From: Rapana venosa
Lineage: Eukaryota > Mollusca > Gastropoda > Neogastropoda > Muricidae
Assembly: GCA_028751875.1 (NCBI GenBank)
Contig: CM054158.1
Coordinates: 6,554,361 to 6,618,360 of the forward strand
DNA: 64,000 bases
Direction of reading: 5' to 3'
Part shown: positions 1 to 11,057 of the stretch, in pieces
How the letters are laid out: every line of letters starts with the position of its first letter
How positions within the stretch are numbered: the first letter of the stretch is position 1
Translations under genes and position numbers: made by a program
The notes under the pieces: model-generated
The model's database searches: none
What the model was told of the DNA's origin: nothing
What the model saw: only the letters and a program-made list of their open reading frames with translations

Positions 1-2563
1 GTTTTAATTACTGGAAAAAAAATGAAGAAAACTGGAGATTTTGATATGCATAGGTTTCATAGACACCACATATACAAAAGTTGTTTCTGTAAATATTTTA
101 AAATATTTATTGGCAGTTTGAGAGCATCATTAATAAGTTTTGTTCTGTGATTTTGCAGCAAATAACACAGAGTAATATATTCAGAATGAGCAATGGTAGC
201 CCAAAACCACTGTTTAGAAGTCAGAAATCTTTCCAATTGATGCAAGCTCATGTAGTTAAATTAATAATAGTGCCTCTTTCTCTCTTTTTATAATGGTTTT
301 TGTTTTTTTTAAATTAGAAGCTGATGAGGCGTATGGTGTGCGTGTGTGTGTGTGTGTGTGTGTGCATGTGTGAATATAGGTGTGTGGTTTTCCTCCTGTT
401 TTTCTGTCGCAGCACATTGACTATGCTTGTTTCATGACTGATTGTCCCTGCTTTGCAGACAGTGCAACGTAGTGATAAGCGACCCATATGACATCATGCG
501 TCGGCCATCTTGAATTTTTTACAACCTTCTGGACCAGCATTTTAGATATGATTCAGCACGCGAGTCGAGTCGACTACATCCCATCTGTCTCCCACCCCCA
601 CCTCCCCACCACACCACACAGATGGAATGAGTCGACTACCATCATTCAACTTAACAAGTCGAGTCAGCTCAGCTTACTTACCCTTTGAGAGTCAACCCCT
701 CAACAGATAACTTAACATTTAGTCAGTAGCTAACTACCTTTCAGAGTCAACCCCTAACAGATAAATGCATAGAGAAACAACTTTTCAGCCATCAACGAAA
801 GAAAAGTCCGCCCCTCAAGGAGAACAACTTCCTTTCAGCTCGCCGAAATCAATCTATCGAATCACTGCATCAGAAACATCACAAAGTTTGAGTTCAGCCC
901 TCTCGCTGAATCTTTTGACTACTGGTTTTTACCGTAAGTTAAATGCAGTGATAATACTTTTTCTCCTTCGTCTTGTTTTTTTTTGGGGTGGTTTCTATAG
1001 CCAGTCCAGTAGTACGTCAGTGTTTCTTTATCAACCATTCGCTTTCATTTTTTAAAAAAGAATCATGACCTTTAAAGAAAAACCCAGACTCCTTCCTTGT
1101 AACTAAGAAAAATCCAGATTGCGAAGCTGACGCTGAAATTGAATTTGAAGAGATGGTTGACATTTAAAGTTTAAACAAAAAAGAAGTTACTGAAAAGTAG
1201 TGATGAAAACATGGGCCATTGGGGTGCAAGACAAAAATAAAATAATGGGTTCTTTCTAGATGGGACTATTGGTTTCGAAAAGAATTCCCTTGCTGCTGTC
1301 AAAGTCCCCAGATAAAGTATCTCTCACAGTAAAAATGATGTGTATAACGTCCATTTTATAATCAGTTCCACATTAGGTGAGTGGGGTTCCTTGTTTGTTA
1401 TTTCCTGGTTAAATGTGTGTGGTGCGCTGGTGTACTAAGTGATAAAGAAGCACACATAAATGCAAATTTATATCAGTCGTGAACTTACTGGTATCTTTTG
1501 CATCCCTATGTGCCAAGCTTTTTGTGCAGATTTCCTTAAATTGTGAAGTCTGATAATCAAATCAAGTGTCCCATTGAATTAACTTCACTTCGCATTCAAA
1601 AGGGGGGAGTGATGGGATATCAATAAGCCGACGGCACTAAACTGATGAGGCTAATTACAAAATTTGGAAAGGGGGAGGTGGATCTTTTTTTCCAGTCTTT
1701 ATTGTTTGTGATTTAACGGTTAAAATGGATATTTTTGGCACCCCATTGATGGCAAAGAAACTGGGAAATTTTGTGAGGGTGTGAGCATGGATGTCTGTGT
1801 AATTGAAATAGGTGGATGCACACATGTGACTGTTGCACTTGAGTCTAACATGTGTGTGTGTGTGTGTATCAAATAAGGGAAAGTCTACAGGGATGTGTGT
1901 GACCTGTCTTGCTCCTGTTCATAAGTAGTACAAACCATTGATTTTGATGCATTTTAAAAAAAAATTTGTTTTTGTTAAAATCCGAGACCAATGATTGTTT
2001 CTTTGAAATGATTAGATAGTTGGGAGTTTTTACTTCCTTTCAAAAAACCAAACCAAACCAACAAAAATATTCATGCTGTTGTATTAACCTTCTGATAAAG
2101 AGTGCAAATATCTCAGTGGTTTGGCTTTCCCCCTCCTGGGTGCATGCGTGCGTGCGTGCGTGGGTGCGCATGATACAATACTAATGCAGTATCGCTTGAT
2201 ACTTGCAGTGAAAGGTAAGTTTTCATAAAGGCGTGGAACCTACATGGAAGTTTTCTACAAAACCACGTTACAATGCCAGTTTACTTTATATTTTCTCACA
2301 CACACACACACACACGGTGTTAAAGTGAATGCAAACTTGTTGCTTTATTTTTTTTTCCACCCATGGTATCTTATCACATCTTTATTTTTGACCAGGTACA
2401 TGAAGGCCTTGAAAGAAGGAAGAAAGAGTTGATGGTGAGAATGGAAGTGGTGTATGTTTTTCCCTGGACAGCCCAGTGTTGCAATGTTACAGTGTAGGCT
2501 GCATCTGATGCATTGTGTGTGGGTTTGTGTAGAGGTGTGACATGTCAATGACTGTGTATACAG
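1..2563. other. Left flank with no supported exon
   Basis: AT-rich sequence with short (GT)n runs at about 343-364 and 1851-1867 and a GTGC-rich run near 2141-2164. A short direct repeat (AGTCAACCCCT...CAGATAA) occurs near 690-716 and 740-764. I found no exon with splice sites that joins in frame to the RS-domain exon at 2564. The 5' exons of that SR gene, including any RRM, are therefore upstream of the window or not recognisable here. Confidence 0.5.
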
Positions 2564-2665
2564 GTCCTACAGTCGCAGCCGGTCGCGAAGCCGCTCCCGT
2601 GGTCGCCACTATTCTCGCAGCCGCTCCCACAGCCGAAGCCCCACTCACAGCAAGAGCCGCAGCAG
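2564..2665 (+). CDS. SR-family splicing factor, penultimate RS-domain exon
   Basis: An internal exon between an acceptor (TATACAG) and a donor (AG|GTGAGT). Read with one leading base, it encodes 33 codons dominated by Ser-Arg dipeptides (SYSRSRSRSRSRGRHYSRSR, then SHSRSPTHSKSRSR), the signature of an arginine/serine-rich domain that mediates protein contacts in spliceosome assembly and is phosphorylated by SR kinases. The exon ends with two bases of a codon (AG) completed by the first base of the exon at 4244, so the two exons join in frame. No RRM is visible in the window, so SRSF-type, TRA2-type or another SR protein cannot be told apart. The alternative reading frame is also open, but only this one continues to a short natural stop. 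Confidence 0.8.
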
Positions 2666-2847
2666 GTGAGTGAGTGAGTGAGTGTACTGAAAGTCAGTAG
2701 TCTGGAGCAGTTCACTACATTGAACTTGGCTGGAATCCTTTGAAGTAGGAGAAAGGCTTCCTATATGATGAGGCGCTTAGAAAAAGCTTTACCGGCAAAC
2801 ATCTTTACTTCAAAATGATTCCCATCTCATGTGGGGATGCTAAAGGC

Positions 2848-3132
2848 TGGTTAGTATAATAGTACCCCCACTTTCTGGAAATTTTGTTTTAGGAATTCTC
2901 TCTTTTCTATCCCCCTCTGTTCCTCTAATGTTCCTTTTCTTACTGTCACCTCCTTTGTTTTCCTCCTTGGTCCATTCTGCTGCTTTTTTCCCCAGAAAGA
3001 CTTAAAAGATAACAGTGCTCTTCCATGGTGATGTCGGATGTGCTGGACTTGACATGTTGGGTGCTAATCAGCAGTGCAACGCATTTTTGCTCTTATGACA
3101 GGCAACAGTAGTTGCTGTAGTGTTTGATGAAG
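2848..3132 (+). repeat. Dispersed repeat family E, copy 1
   Basis: Unclassified ~290-bp repeat inside the SR-gene intron. It aligns over its whole length with 13688-13990, 20888-21172 and the reverse of 61884-62238. Landmarks in order are AGTATAA-TA, a CTTTCTGGAAATT block, a long pyrimidine tract, CCAGAAAGACTTAAAAG, then a block ending in GATGAAGAA. This copy is the most diverged. No tRNA-like head is visible, so its class is unknown. Confidence 0.7.
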
Positions 3133-3714
3133 AAAACATGAATTTTCTGTTGTGATGATGAGATAGAGTTCATGTTCTGGCTGATTCCAAGGGTGTTCAG
3201 CTGGCAAATGCGTGAACCACTTAGCTATTCTATCAGTTCATGACTGGTTTAGGTCAGGTTTGTCTATGCATGGTCCTTTCTCTATTGTTCTATGGCAAGT
3301 TGGGCTGGCATAGGGATTTTGAACCTGGCAGTATTGTGTGGCCGAGTCTGTGGTTAGTGGTTGCACTGTTCCTTCTTTTCAAGTTGACCATGCACTTGCA
3401 ATAATGTGTCTTCAAGTGTTTTCTTATACAAAGGGAATTGTGTTAGATTCATTCTATGGTGTTTCTGTTTTGTTGTTGTCAAGTATTTCTTCTAAGTATT
3501 TATCAGCATTGTATTGTGTGGGTTTTTTGGGGGGATGCTATTAAATATAACAGAAGTTCAGTAACACAAGCACTCAAAATGATTTTTCTTCCAGCAAATA
3601 CATCGCATTTGCATTTAAAAAAAATTAAGGTCAAAGATATTCTGCTGGGTTTACTTTTGTATGTAAGGTTATTTTTTGTGGGTTGTTTTTGGTTTGTGTT
3701 TTGTTTCTTACTAA

Positions 3715-3975
3715 GTATGTTCTTTCGAGCCATAAGGCCCATAGAGCCGGAGCTTATCCCGGTTTCTGTAGCGTTAGCGAACTGATGGTTTTTTCACCAC
3801 CCTGTGACAGGACGTAGTTGTCGCCAATACTTCCAGCAAGTGTCCACTTTAAACCTGGGTGATGAGGAAAATAGGGTAATAGTGTCTTCCCCAGGACACA
3901 ACACAGAGCCGAGGGATCGAACCCTGCACTCTGGATCAACGAGCTGACCGCCTAACACTCGACCAGGTGCCTCCC
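3715..3975 (-). mobile_element. tRNA-derived SINE family A, copy 1 (old)
   Basis: Reverse-oriented copy of the ~280-bp family A; the tRNA-like head is at the right end, next to GGTGCCTCCC. It carries several deletions compared with the copies at 8007, 37480, 38568 and 50472, so it is the oldest. It is flanked by an imperfect target-site duplication, TTTGTTTC(C)TTACTAA, at about 3700-3714 and 3977-3992. Confidence 0.85.
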
Positions 3976-4189
3976 ATTTGTTTCCTTACTAATCCTCCCA
4001 ATACTTTAACATCTGTGAATTATTGAAGATTTGTATGGTGCTTTTACCTAGTTTGAGTACAATATTCTCCTTAAAATCGGTTATGCAGGATAAAATTGAT
4101 CGTGACATCGGTGACGATTCTGTGTTAAAATCAGTCATAATAATGAAGTATTCCTCAAAGAGTGCTGACAGGTACCAGTACAAGAGGAT

Positions 4190-4232
4190 GACTCGTGTGC
4201 ACTATATGAATTCCATACATTATTATTATTAT
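4190..4232 (+). mobile_element. LINE 3'-tail fragment next to splice acceptor
   Basis: The sequence ...GCACTATATGAATTCCATACATTATTATTATTAT matches, in sense direction, the 3' terminus seen at 59049-59118 and, reversed, at 22247-22320 and 24541-24600. It is a severely 5'-truncated insertion ending in the (TTA)n tail, about 11 bases before the exon at 4244. Confidence 0.6.
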
Positions 4233-4243
4233 GTGCTTTACAG

Positions 4244-4295
4244 ATCCCCTGCAGACCGCAAGTATTCCCGCTCACGATCCGGATCGCCCCACTAA
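4244..4295 (+). CDS. SR-family splicing factor, last coding exon
   Basis: The acceptor GTGCTTTACAG precedes a 52-base coding segment that reads RSPADRKYSRSRSGSPH and stops at TAA (4293-4295). It completes the split Arg codon of the exon ending at 2665 and ends the RS domain in a short SGSPH tail. The acceptor lies only about 11 bases after a (TTA)n tail of a LINE-type insertion. The 3' UTR presumably continues to the right; I found no convincing nearby AATAAA. Confidence 0.8.
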
Positions 4296-4499
4296 GGGCT
4301 GGCTCCTGTCAGGCATCTGCTCCATTGGGATTGTTGTGGACAGGTTTCATCGCCTGCAGCACTGATCCTACTGTTGTTGACAAGACACCTTTTTTTTCTT
4401 TTTTTCTGTTCTTTTCCAAAATACAGTGTTGACTGCACAGGATAAACATTCTTCACCTCATTCTTAGCTATGAAGTTTTTTGTTGTTGTTTTTAGTTGG

Positions 4500-4862
4500 G
4501 TTTTTTATTATCCCCGTTTCTTGGCTAGACCTCATGGTGAGATTTTGTGTATGTAACTCGTTTACCACTCTCCACCCCCTCTGACTTTGAGGATACGGTT
4601 TGGAATTGAACTGTCCAGTTTTGCCAGGACAGTTGGGGGAGGTACCTCCTTAATCTTACCAATGTCCGTCTGTCATGGGCTCTTTTGACAAGCACAAGAC
4701 CGTAAGCACATGGGTCCAACTGGTTTAGGGTCTCCTCCGAAAGGCATGACATTCAGTTCACTTTTCCAGTCAAATATGGAAGAAAGAGCAAGGCTGGGAA
4801 TTGAACCCAGAACCTCACGGTTTACTTGTTAGGCAGGCGAACGTCTAAGCCATCCTGCCACC
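4500..4862 (-). mobile_element. tRNA-headed repeat family F, copy 1
   Basis: Reverse-oriented SINE-like repeat. Its right end, read on the minus strand, has a tRNA-like head (GGATGGCTTAGACGTTCGCC, later a B-box-like GGTTCTGGGTTCAATTCCC). The left half begins with the motif GGCTAGA(G)CTC...GGTGAGATTTTGTG that recurs at least ten times in the window. It aligns with 38283-38955 (split by a SINE) and with the head fragment at 22855-22965. Confidence 0.7.
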
Positions 4863-7269
4863 TTCCTTCTTGGCCATGAAGTGAACTCCATGTCACTGGT
4901 ATAGGGAGTTTTGTGTTGGTGTTAAGAGTTGTTAATATTGACTCGTTTTTCACTGGGCACATGTATACATCATCTGTTGAGTGTAATCAGCATCCCATTT
5001 AGAATTCGTAGAGTGTACTACTGGACATGTTAATAGTCTTGCAGACTTTACTAGGGACACCTACTGAGGATGAAAGAGAAGGAAACACAGACCTGCAGAT
5101 GGCTGTTTCTGAAGTAACCAAATGTGTTTGAAGTAATAACAAAATGTGTTCAACTGATTTTCAGTGTTAACAATATTTTAGGCTCCACCACAAAAAGAAC
5201 AAGTGCCTGTAAGGATCTATTTGCATCATCTGTTTGGGTTTTTTAAACTTGTTTTTGCGTATTGGGGGGTGGGGGTAGGATGGGGGTTGTCTTTTAACAT
5301 ATATTGAAGACTAACATTTTTGGCAATTCTATCATGTGAACAAGAACTGTTACCTTTGCTTTAAAATCTGGTGATTTTGTGTGTGTTTTAATAGGAAAGA
5401 AGAAACATTGAAGAGCTCGTAAGAGACTGTTTTAACCTTTACACTGGTGGCTATACATTACACTGCCGCTGATGAATTAACGAAGAGAAAAACAGAAAAA
5501 CGGTCATTATTTTCACACACACGTTATCTGAAAAGACATGCGTATTTGAATGATACATGTTGAAAGTTGTTCAGAGCTGAACAGAGAGCAACACAAACAC
5601 AATTGTAGGGGGTTGGTAGTAGCAAACAGTAACCTGCCATTAAGAAGAATGGTAAGCCGACTTCCCAAAGTGACCCAACCTTCTGTGTGATAAATATCCG
5701 GACAACCAGTCAACAGTATTCGTAAAGTAGCGTGACATACTATGCCACCAGTGTAAGGGTTAAAAGAAGTTTGATTTGATATATTTTGGCAAGGATTACA
5801 GAGGAAAATTTTAAACAAAATAATACACGTGTTTTGATGTCACTGATTTTGTAGGCTTTGTACGTTGTATTCTGACTTCTGTGTTTTATGTTAACAGACC
5901 TGGTTGGTTTCGTCCTTTTGGTGTGAAGATTTAAGTAACATCTTTTAGGAAAAAACATGCAGACTGTGAATGGCAGTCACAGATGTGTCGGCAAGCTGGA
6001 GAGGAGAGCCCAGTCAAAGGACCAAGCTATCATGGGATGATTTAGTTTTGTTGTTTTACTCTGGTTGTGTTGTTTGTGGTATTGAAATACAGGTTTGTTG
6101 TTTCAGTGTAAAAATTGTGTGGGTGTGGTGTGTGTAGGCTACAATTCAGTGTGGAAGATGGAAGACTGGATGATTGTTTTTGGTATATACTATCAGCAAG
6201 TCAGAGAATGAACAGGCAGAAAAGTTGGTAAGCTTCAGTGCTGCCAGCATTGTGGAACTAAACACAGGGCACGAGAAAGCGGTATGGTGGTGTGCTGATG
6301 CCTTGACAGAAAACAGCTGTGTATGGCTGTGTGCTAATGTCTGAAACAAAGTATTCAGGCATTGTACATCTCTGCGAATTCGAGGAAATCCGCGAAAAAG
6401 AAAGTTTTGTTTTTTTTAAGAGAAAAAAAGAAACCCATGATAACCAGTCAAGGGATGTAACTCTTCCATGTGGATTACTTCCCTTCTCTGCTTTACATCG
6501 CTGTCATCCAGTCATCACTAGCCTAGGTAGCAAGTGAAGGGAACCAAGTGTATCAACAGTAGGTATCGGGTTTCATGCTCTAAGGCAAAGGGGTGAAGGG
6601 AGCTGGTCGGAAGAAGGAAGGAGGAGAGTGGATGGGGTGGGGGGCTTTCACTGGCTGTTCCACTTCAGCCCTGCCTGTGGTCAGAGAGCAATGTTTGTGA
6701 ACATTACAATCAGCAGCCTCCCCCTTCTTTTTCAGGGAGTGCACCCTCATCTCTCTGTCTGTGTGTGTCTCACTCGCACACACACACTGTCTCTCACACA
6801 CATGCTCTCTCTCTCTCTCATTCACCCTCTCTCTCTCATTCACCCTCTCTCTCTCCCTCATTCACCCTCACACACACAAATGCTTTATTGTATTATTCCA
6901 TGTGCTTCCCCACCACCACAACCCCACCTTCTCTCTCTCTCTGACAGAGAAACGGAGAGAACTGAACTTTCAGAGTTCAGTTCTCTCTCTCTCTCTCCCA
7001 TCTGTTTGTGTCTGTCCTCCCTCTATCTGTGTTAGTGCACATTTGTCTAAATATGTCCCTGTTCTTCCTCTGTGTTGGTGCACATTTGTCTAAATATGTC
7101 CTAATTTTTGCTATGTGATTACTTGGGTATAAAACCTCCTTTGGGTTAAGAAATGACTGATAAAGTCATTCTAGGAGAGCTTATTTTAGGGCAGAAAGTG
7201 CTTAGCAAGAAGAACTGAAATTAGTTACGGAGAGGCTTTTTTTACAGGCTAGAATTGCTGAAAACCCTT
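4863..7269. other. Intergenic sequence, no gene recognised
   Basis: AT-rich unique-looking sequence to about 6730, then a CA/CT-rich low-complexity stretch (about 6740-6990). Short open frames here lack splice sites or similarity to known proteins. Nothing further is supported. Confidence 0.5.
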
Positions 7270-7386
7270 TAGCTTCAGGGGACAATGCCCCCTGACCCCC
7301 ACAAGGGGCTCTGCCCCTTGACCCCACCAGGGGGGCATTGCTCCCTGGACCCCCAAACCATTTCTGGGAAAAACGCTTTTCCTCCA
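7270..7386. repeat. GC-rich block with self-complementary motifs
   Basis: An island of GC-rich sequence in AT-rich surroundings with repeated, mutually complementary pieces (GGGGACAATGCCCCC, CAAGGGGCTCTGCCCCTTG, GGGGGGCATTGCTCCC). Each can fold into a small hairpin. It directly precedes SINE copy C1. Its origin is unknown; it could be the end of another repeat. Confidence 0.5.
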
Positions 7387-7420
7387 GTACCATGCCTGGT
7401 ATTCAGAAGTAAATTTGTAT

Positions 7421-7751
7421 TGATTTATTTATTCTTTTATTTTGAGGATAATGGAATAAGCACTTGTAAGTTTTTTTCATCCGGTCCCCCATGTGTATGC
7501 AGTTTTGTAAATTTTGTCATCCATTCCCACTGGCACACAATGGCCTAGTCTTCTGAAAAGCGGTATGGGTTTTAACGCGTGCGCAAGATGTTCTCTGTGT
7601 GGGACCTCAGTTTATAGTCTCAACCAAAGGACTTTTAGGAAGAGTGGAGTCAGCACTGATGTTAACTCCATAGGAAAAATCCTCTTGAACAAGAACCCGG
7701 GTCAGCAAATCACGAATACATCACTCAAACCATCAGGCTATCCCGTCCCCC
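7421..7751 (-). mobile_element. tRNA-derived SINE family C, copy 1
   Basis: Near full-length reverse copy of the ~345-bp family C. Left tail: TTTATT...TTTTGAGGATAATGGAATAAGCACTT. The centre has the TTTATAGTCTCA...GGACTTT block. The right end carries the degraded tRNA-like head next to TATCCCGTCCCC. Compare the best-preserved copy at 35729-36075. Confidence 0.75.
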
Positions 7752-8006
7752 ATAAGAAACGGGATGCAGCCTGGCATCACATCTTTGCCCCTCATCACCT
7801 CTCTAAACAGAGCTTTTTATCTCAGTCAGTTCAGCTTTCGGTAATAATCTTCACATGAAAATAATGACATTTGTCAGGCCAGAAGAAATGAAGAAAAAGC
7901 AAATGGAAAAATAATCTGTTCTTCCAGTAAACAAGATTAATTACAGAATAAAGAAATGTTTCTGTCGGTTTCATTAATTTTTTTTCCTGCAGTTAAAAAC
8001 TTCTTA

Positions 8007-8297
8007 GGGGAGGCACCATGGTTGAGTGGTTTAGGCGGTCAACTCGTGATCCAGAGGTCGCGGGTTCGATCCCCGCTCGGCTCGGTGTTGTGTCCTTGGG
8101 AAAGACACTTTACTCCTATTTTCCTCACTCCACCCAGGTGTACAAGTGGGTACCAGCTCTGCTGGGGAAGTATCTGGCGACAGACTAGCGTCCTGTCACA
8201 GGGGTGGTGAAAAACCATCAGTTCGCTTAACGCTACAGAAACCGGGATAAGCTCCGGCTCTATGGGCCTTCTGGCTCGAAAGAACATACTTTTTTTC
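8007..8297 (+). mobile_element. tRNA-derived SINE family A, copy 2 (young)
   Basis: Full-length forward copy. The tRNA-like head has A-box-like TGGTTGAGTGG and B-box-like GGTTCGATCCC, as in Leu/Ser-type tRNAs. A body follows with TTGGGAAAGACACTTTACTC and ACCCAGGTGTACAAGTGGGT, and the 3' end is GCTCGAAAGAACATAC. It is flanked by a perfect 13-base target-site duplication TAAAAACTTCTTA at 7994-8006 and 8298-8310, showing insertion by target-primed reverse transcription. Confidence 0.95.
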
Positions 8298-8310
8298 TAA
8301 AAACTTCTTA

Positions 8311-10673
8311 CTTTGTCCTGTTGGCCTTTGAAAGCAAAAGCTACTCTTGCACTAAATACACATTAGTATCAGTGCAAAACGCATCTAGCACACACAGAAC
8401 AACACTGCCACTTGTACAGAACTTTTTTAGATTTCTATTCTTGAAGACAACAGGAAAACAGAAATGGTGACGTACTGAAAATACCAGCATCAAACAGTTT
8501 GTTCAAAAAGCAAAATATTAAAAAACCAACAATTATTTTTTAAAAACCAAAAAACCCCAATAGTTTGAAAAGAAATCTCTACCAATAGTGCAAATCATTA
8601 TTTTATACTGTTCAATGAATATGCTTAAACATGCAATAAGCATCTTGCATTTTCTTTGTTTTGTATTCATGTTTCAAACACGCAGTCCTAAAATCAGTCA
8701 ATCATAGCCCTGACAAATATTAGCCATTAGAAAGGTCCACCCTCTGTTGGAATTCTGGCCTTTGTAAGAGCTCCAAAAGATATTCCTGAGTTACACACAC
8801 ACACTGAACAAATGCAGGGAGAAGATGACTGGGCAGGAGGGATGGCCTACTGGAGCACCACTGATAGCTTCATGCAGTGTCATGGGCTAGTCCACCTTGC
8901 AAAACCTCCGCCCTCTCCAGGTAGAAGATTGCAGGCTGGGCATGTTTATCTCTTCCATGCCACAGACCATACATAGGTGGCCTACTCTTCCACAGAAGAT
9001 GAAAGAGTTTCCAATGTCGTGTGCACAAGCTGTTATACATGTGTTGACACTTAGGACTGTGGATGAAAGTCTTATCTGAAGGACCATGTAGGGCATGAGG
9101 TTTGGAATCATGTAAACTCAGGTGGGGGTGTCCCCTGAAACAAGAGCTGGGTGGCGGCTGGAATGTGCACCTCAGGTGACTGAAGATCACAAGAAAAGGT
9201 TCTGTCCACTGCTTAAACCACTCAGACTGATTGAACAGTGAAGTTGTGTGTGAAATGCTTCAACTGTTACCAAAGCACATAAAATTAATTAAGAAAAGAT
9301 TGTCACAAGTGCAAAACATAATCAGAGTGCATATACAACCAATCAACAAAAGATTGTCCCATTTACAAAATGCAGCCAAAGCACATTATTATTAAATTCT
9401 TAAAATTGCAAAACTCGGAACACAAATCACAACTGTAAAATCTTAGCTGCTCTTTCAACTGTGATATGTGGATCAGATAAAATGGAGACCACAAAAATGA
9501 TTCCATTTCAAGAACAGGAGTACCAACTTATGTTTTTGTAGAAACACCAATGCCTGTCCAACAAAACTGAAGTAATTTGGGACAGAGAGCCGAGCCTCTG
9601 CCACAGCATGCAGACTGCTTACTTATACTTAGGCCCATCACTCCCCCTGGACCATAGGCCGCCGACAACAGTCCGCCAGAGTCCTCTGTCCTGGGCTATT
9701 CTCTCCATGCAGACTGCATGTGCCATCATTTCATCATGGTTTTCTTTCATACGTATTGCCTCTGGGTCCTGGACACTTCCCCATAGGCTGAAAGACAGGC
9801 TATGCCTTTGTGACACGGGTGGGAGGAGGGGAGTAAGTAGGTCTACTGTATTGATGAACAAAAAAATGCTCCCCAGGGTTTGCAGGGTAGATTTGTTGTG
9901 AATTCATGTGCTTAAACAGGGGTGATTTTTTTACACATAAAAGAATCTTCACTCGTTCTTGCATCAGCCTACAAATCATTATATCTCGATATGTGGATTG
10001 CTTGCAAAGATCAGGAAATGGCTTTCTCAATAACAACTGGTAAAACAAAAATGGTAATAAAAAATTCAAATTAAAAAGCTTCACATTTTTTCCCTGGACT
10101 AGGAGCAATGATTTTCTCTAATCATCAATATGTCTGGCACCTAATTTAGAAGGAAAAAAAGTCTTCTCGTGGAATGTCACGTTTTATACATAGAAACATA
10201 ATGGCAAAAATGAATATTTTGAAATGTGCTACAATCTCAAAATATGATCTTTGGTAAATTGCATCATCTTTCATTTTTTCTTTCAGAGGAAATTGAATTT
10301 CTGCTCCCCCCCCTTCCCCCCACTTAAAAAAACAACAAGCAAACAAAACAAACCCTTTCACTCCACTAATGTTATTCTCATGAGCAAAAAAAACACACAA
10401 AAAACAACCCAACCAAATAAAACCAACTTGTGCAGTATGATTCTTTCTAAATGGCTGAAAAAACACCACCACACACGCACATAAAAGGTAAACATTTGTG
10501 AAATGACTTTGATTGTGTAGCAGCTATAACTATGATGATATGACAAAACTGTGTCGCAAAAATAAATAGTGATTGGAGGCAGTCTTTGGGCCGATTGCTC
10601 AGAACGCTTTTGAACTTGATACCCTCTGAACATCTTTTTTTTGAAGTAGGTGGAAAGAGGGCAAGTACAGGGA
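8311..10673. other. Intergenic sequence with decayed repeats
   Basis: AT-rich sequence with no supported exon. A patch at about 8885-9000 resembles the GAACCTGGCGGAGCCC...GCATGCTGGGCATGT repeat also seen near 16500, 39045 and 55395. On the minus strand, 9861-9619 reads a frame ending ...IAQDRGLWRTVVGGLWSRGS, reminiscent of the C-terminal region of some LINE ORF2 proteins, but this is weak. Confidence 0.45.
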
Positions 10674-11057
10674 GACATTATTGGGCAGCTGTCATTCTCG
10701 GAAGACTATGGAGTTGTGCTCTAGGTGTTCATTCTGGTACAGCGTCGCTTGTGGCTGGCCAGTCCGACACGGGAATGACAGACAGTCCCTATGGCAGAGG
10801 AAGGCACAGATGAAGTCTGACGCTGGTCTGTCTGCCTGGGCTGCAGCATTTCTTCTCGTTCTTTTTTGCCTCGAGCTGCTGAACAAGTGTTTCTTTGAAC
10901 TTGGAGAGACCTTTCTGCGCAGTCTGTCTCCAGGCTGACCGTTCGAGGGCTGCTGCTTCCCGGTTATTCTGGCCAGCCACAACCAAAGCTTTACCAGAAT
11001 TAACACCTAGAGCGCAACTCCATAGTCTTCCGAGACTGAAGGCTGCCCAATAATGTC
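10674..11057 (-). mobile_element. LINE ORF C-terminal fragment bounded by inverted repeats
   Basis: The two ends are ~68-base inverted repeats (10674-10743 and 10990-11057; about 88% identical by eye) that share GACATTATTGGGCAG, TCTCGGAAGACTATGGAGTT and CTCTAGGTGTT. The minus-strand interior reads like the end of a non-LTR retrotransposon polyprotein: LERSAWRQTAQKGLSKFKET in one frame, then ASDFICAFLCHRDC (a CCHC/C2H2-like knuckle) and EHNSIVFRE in another, so it is frameshifted. The right repeat encodes the same terminus (HLERNSIVFRD, stop) on the plus strand. It could be an inverted duplication of a LINE 3' end, or a MITE-like derivative. Confidence 0.65.

Noticed and set aside
2396..2434. 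Possible 39-base exon (VHEGLERRKKELM) just upstream of the RS exon, flanked by AG and GTGAG.
   Set aside because: Its open frame ends in phase 0, while the RS exon needs an upstream phase of 2; the compatible frame contains a TGA.
8020..8090. True tRNA gene suggested by A and B boxes at the heads of families A, B, C and F.
   Set aside because: The heads lack a foldable full tRNA with intact acceptor stem and continue directly into SINE bodies present in many copies.
8039..8287. Open frames through the family A SINE copies (also near 37580, 38540 and 50501) that give nearly identical peptides.
   Set aside because: They recur only because the SINE is repeated, and occur on both strands; no sign of coding selection.
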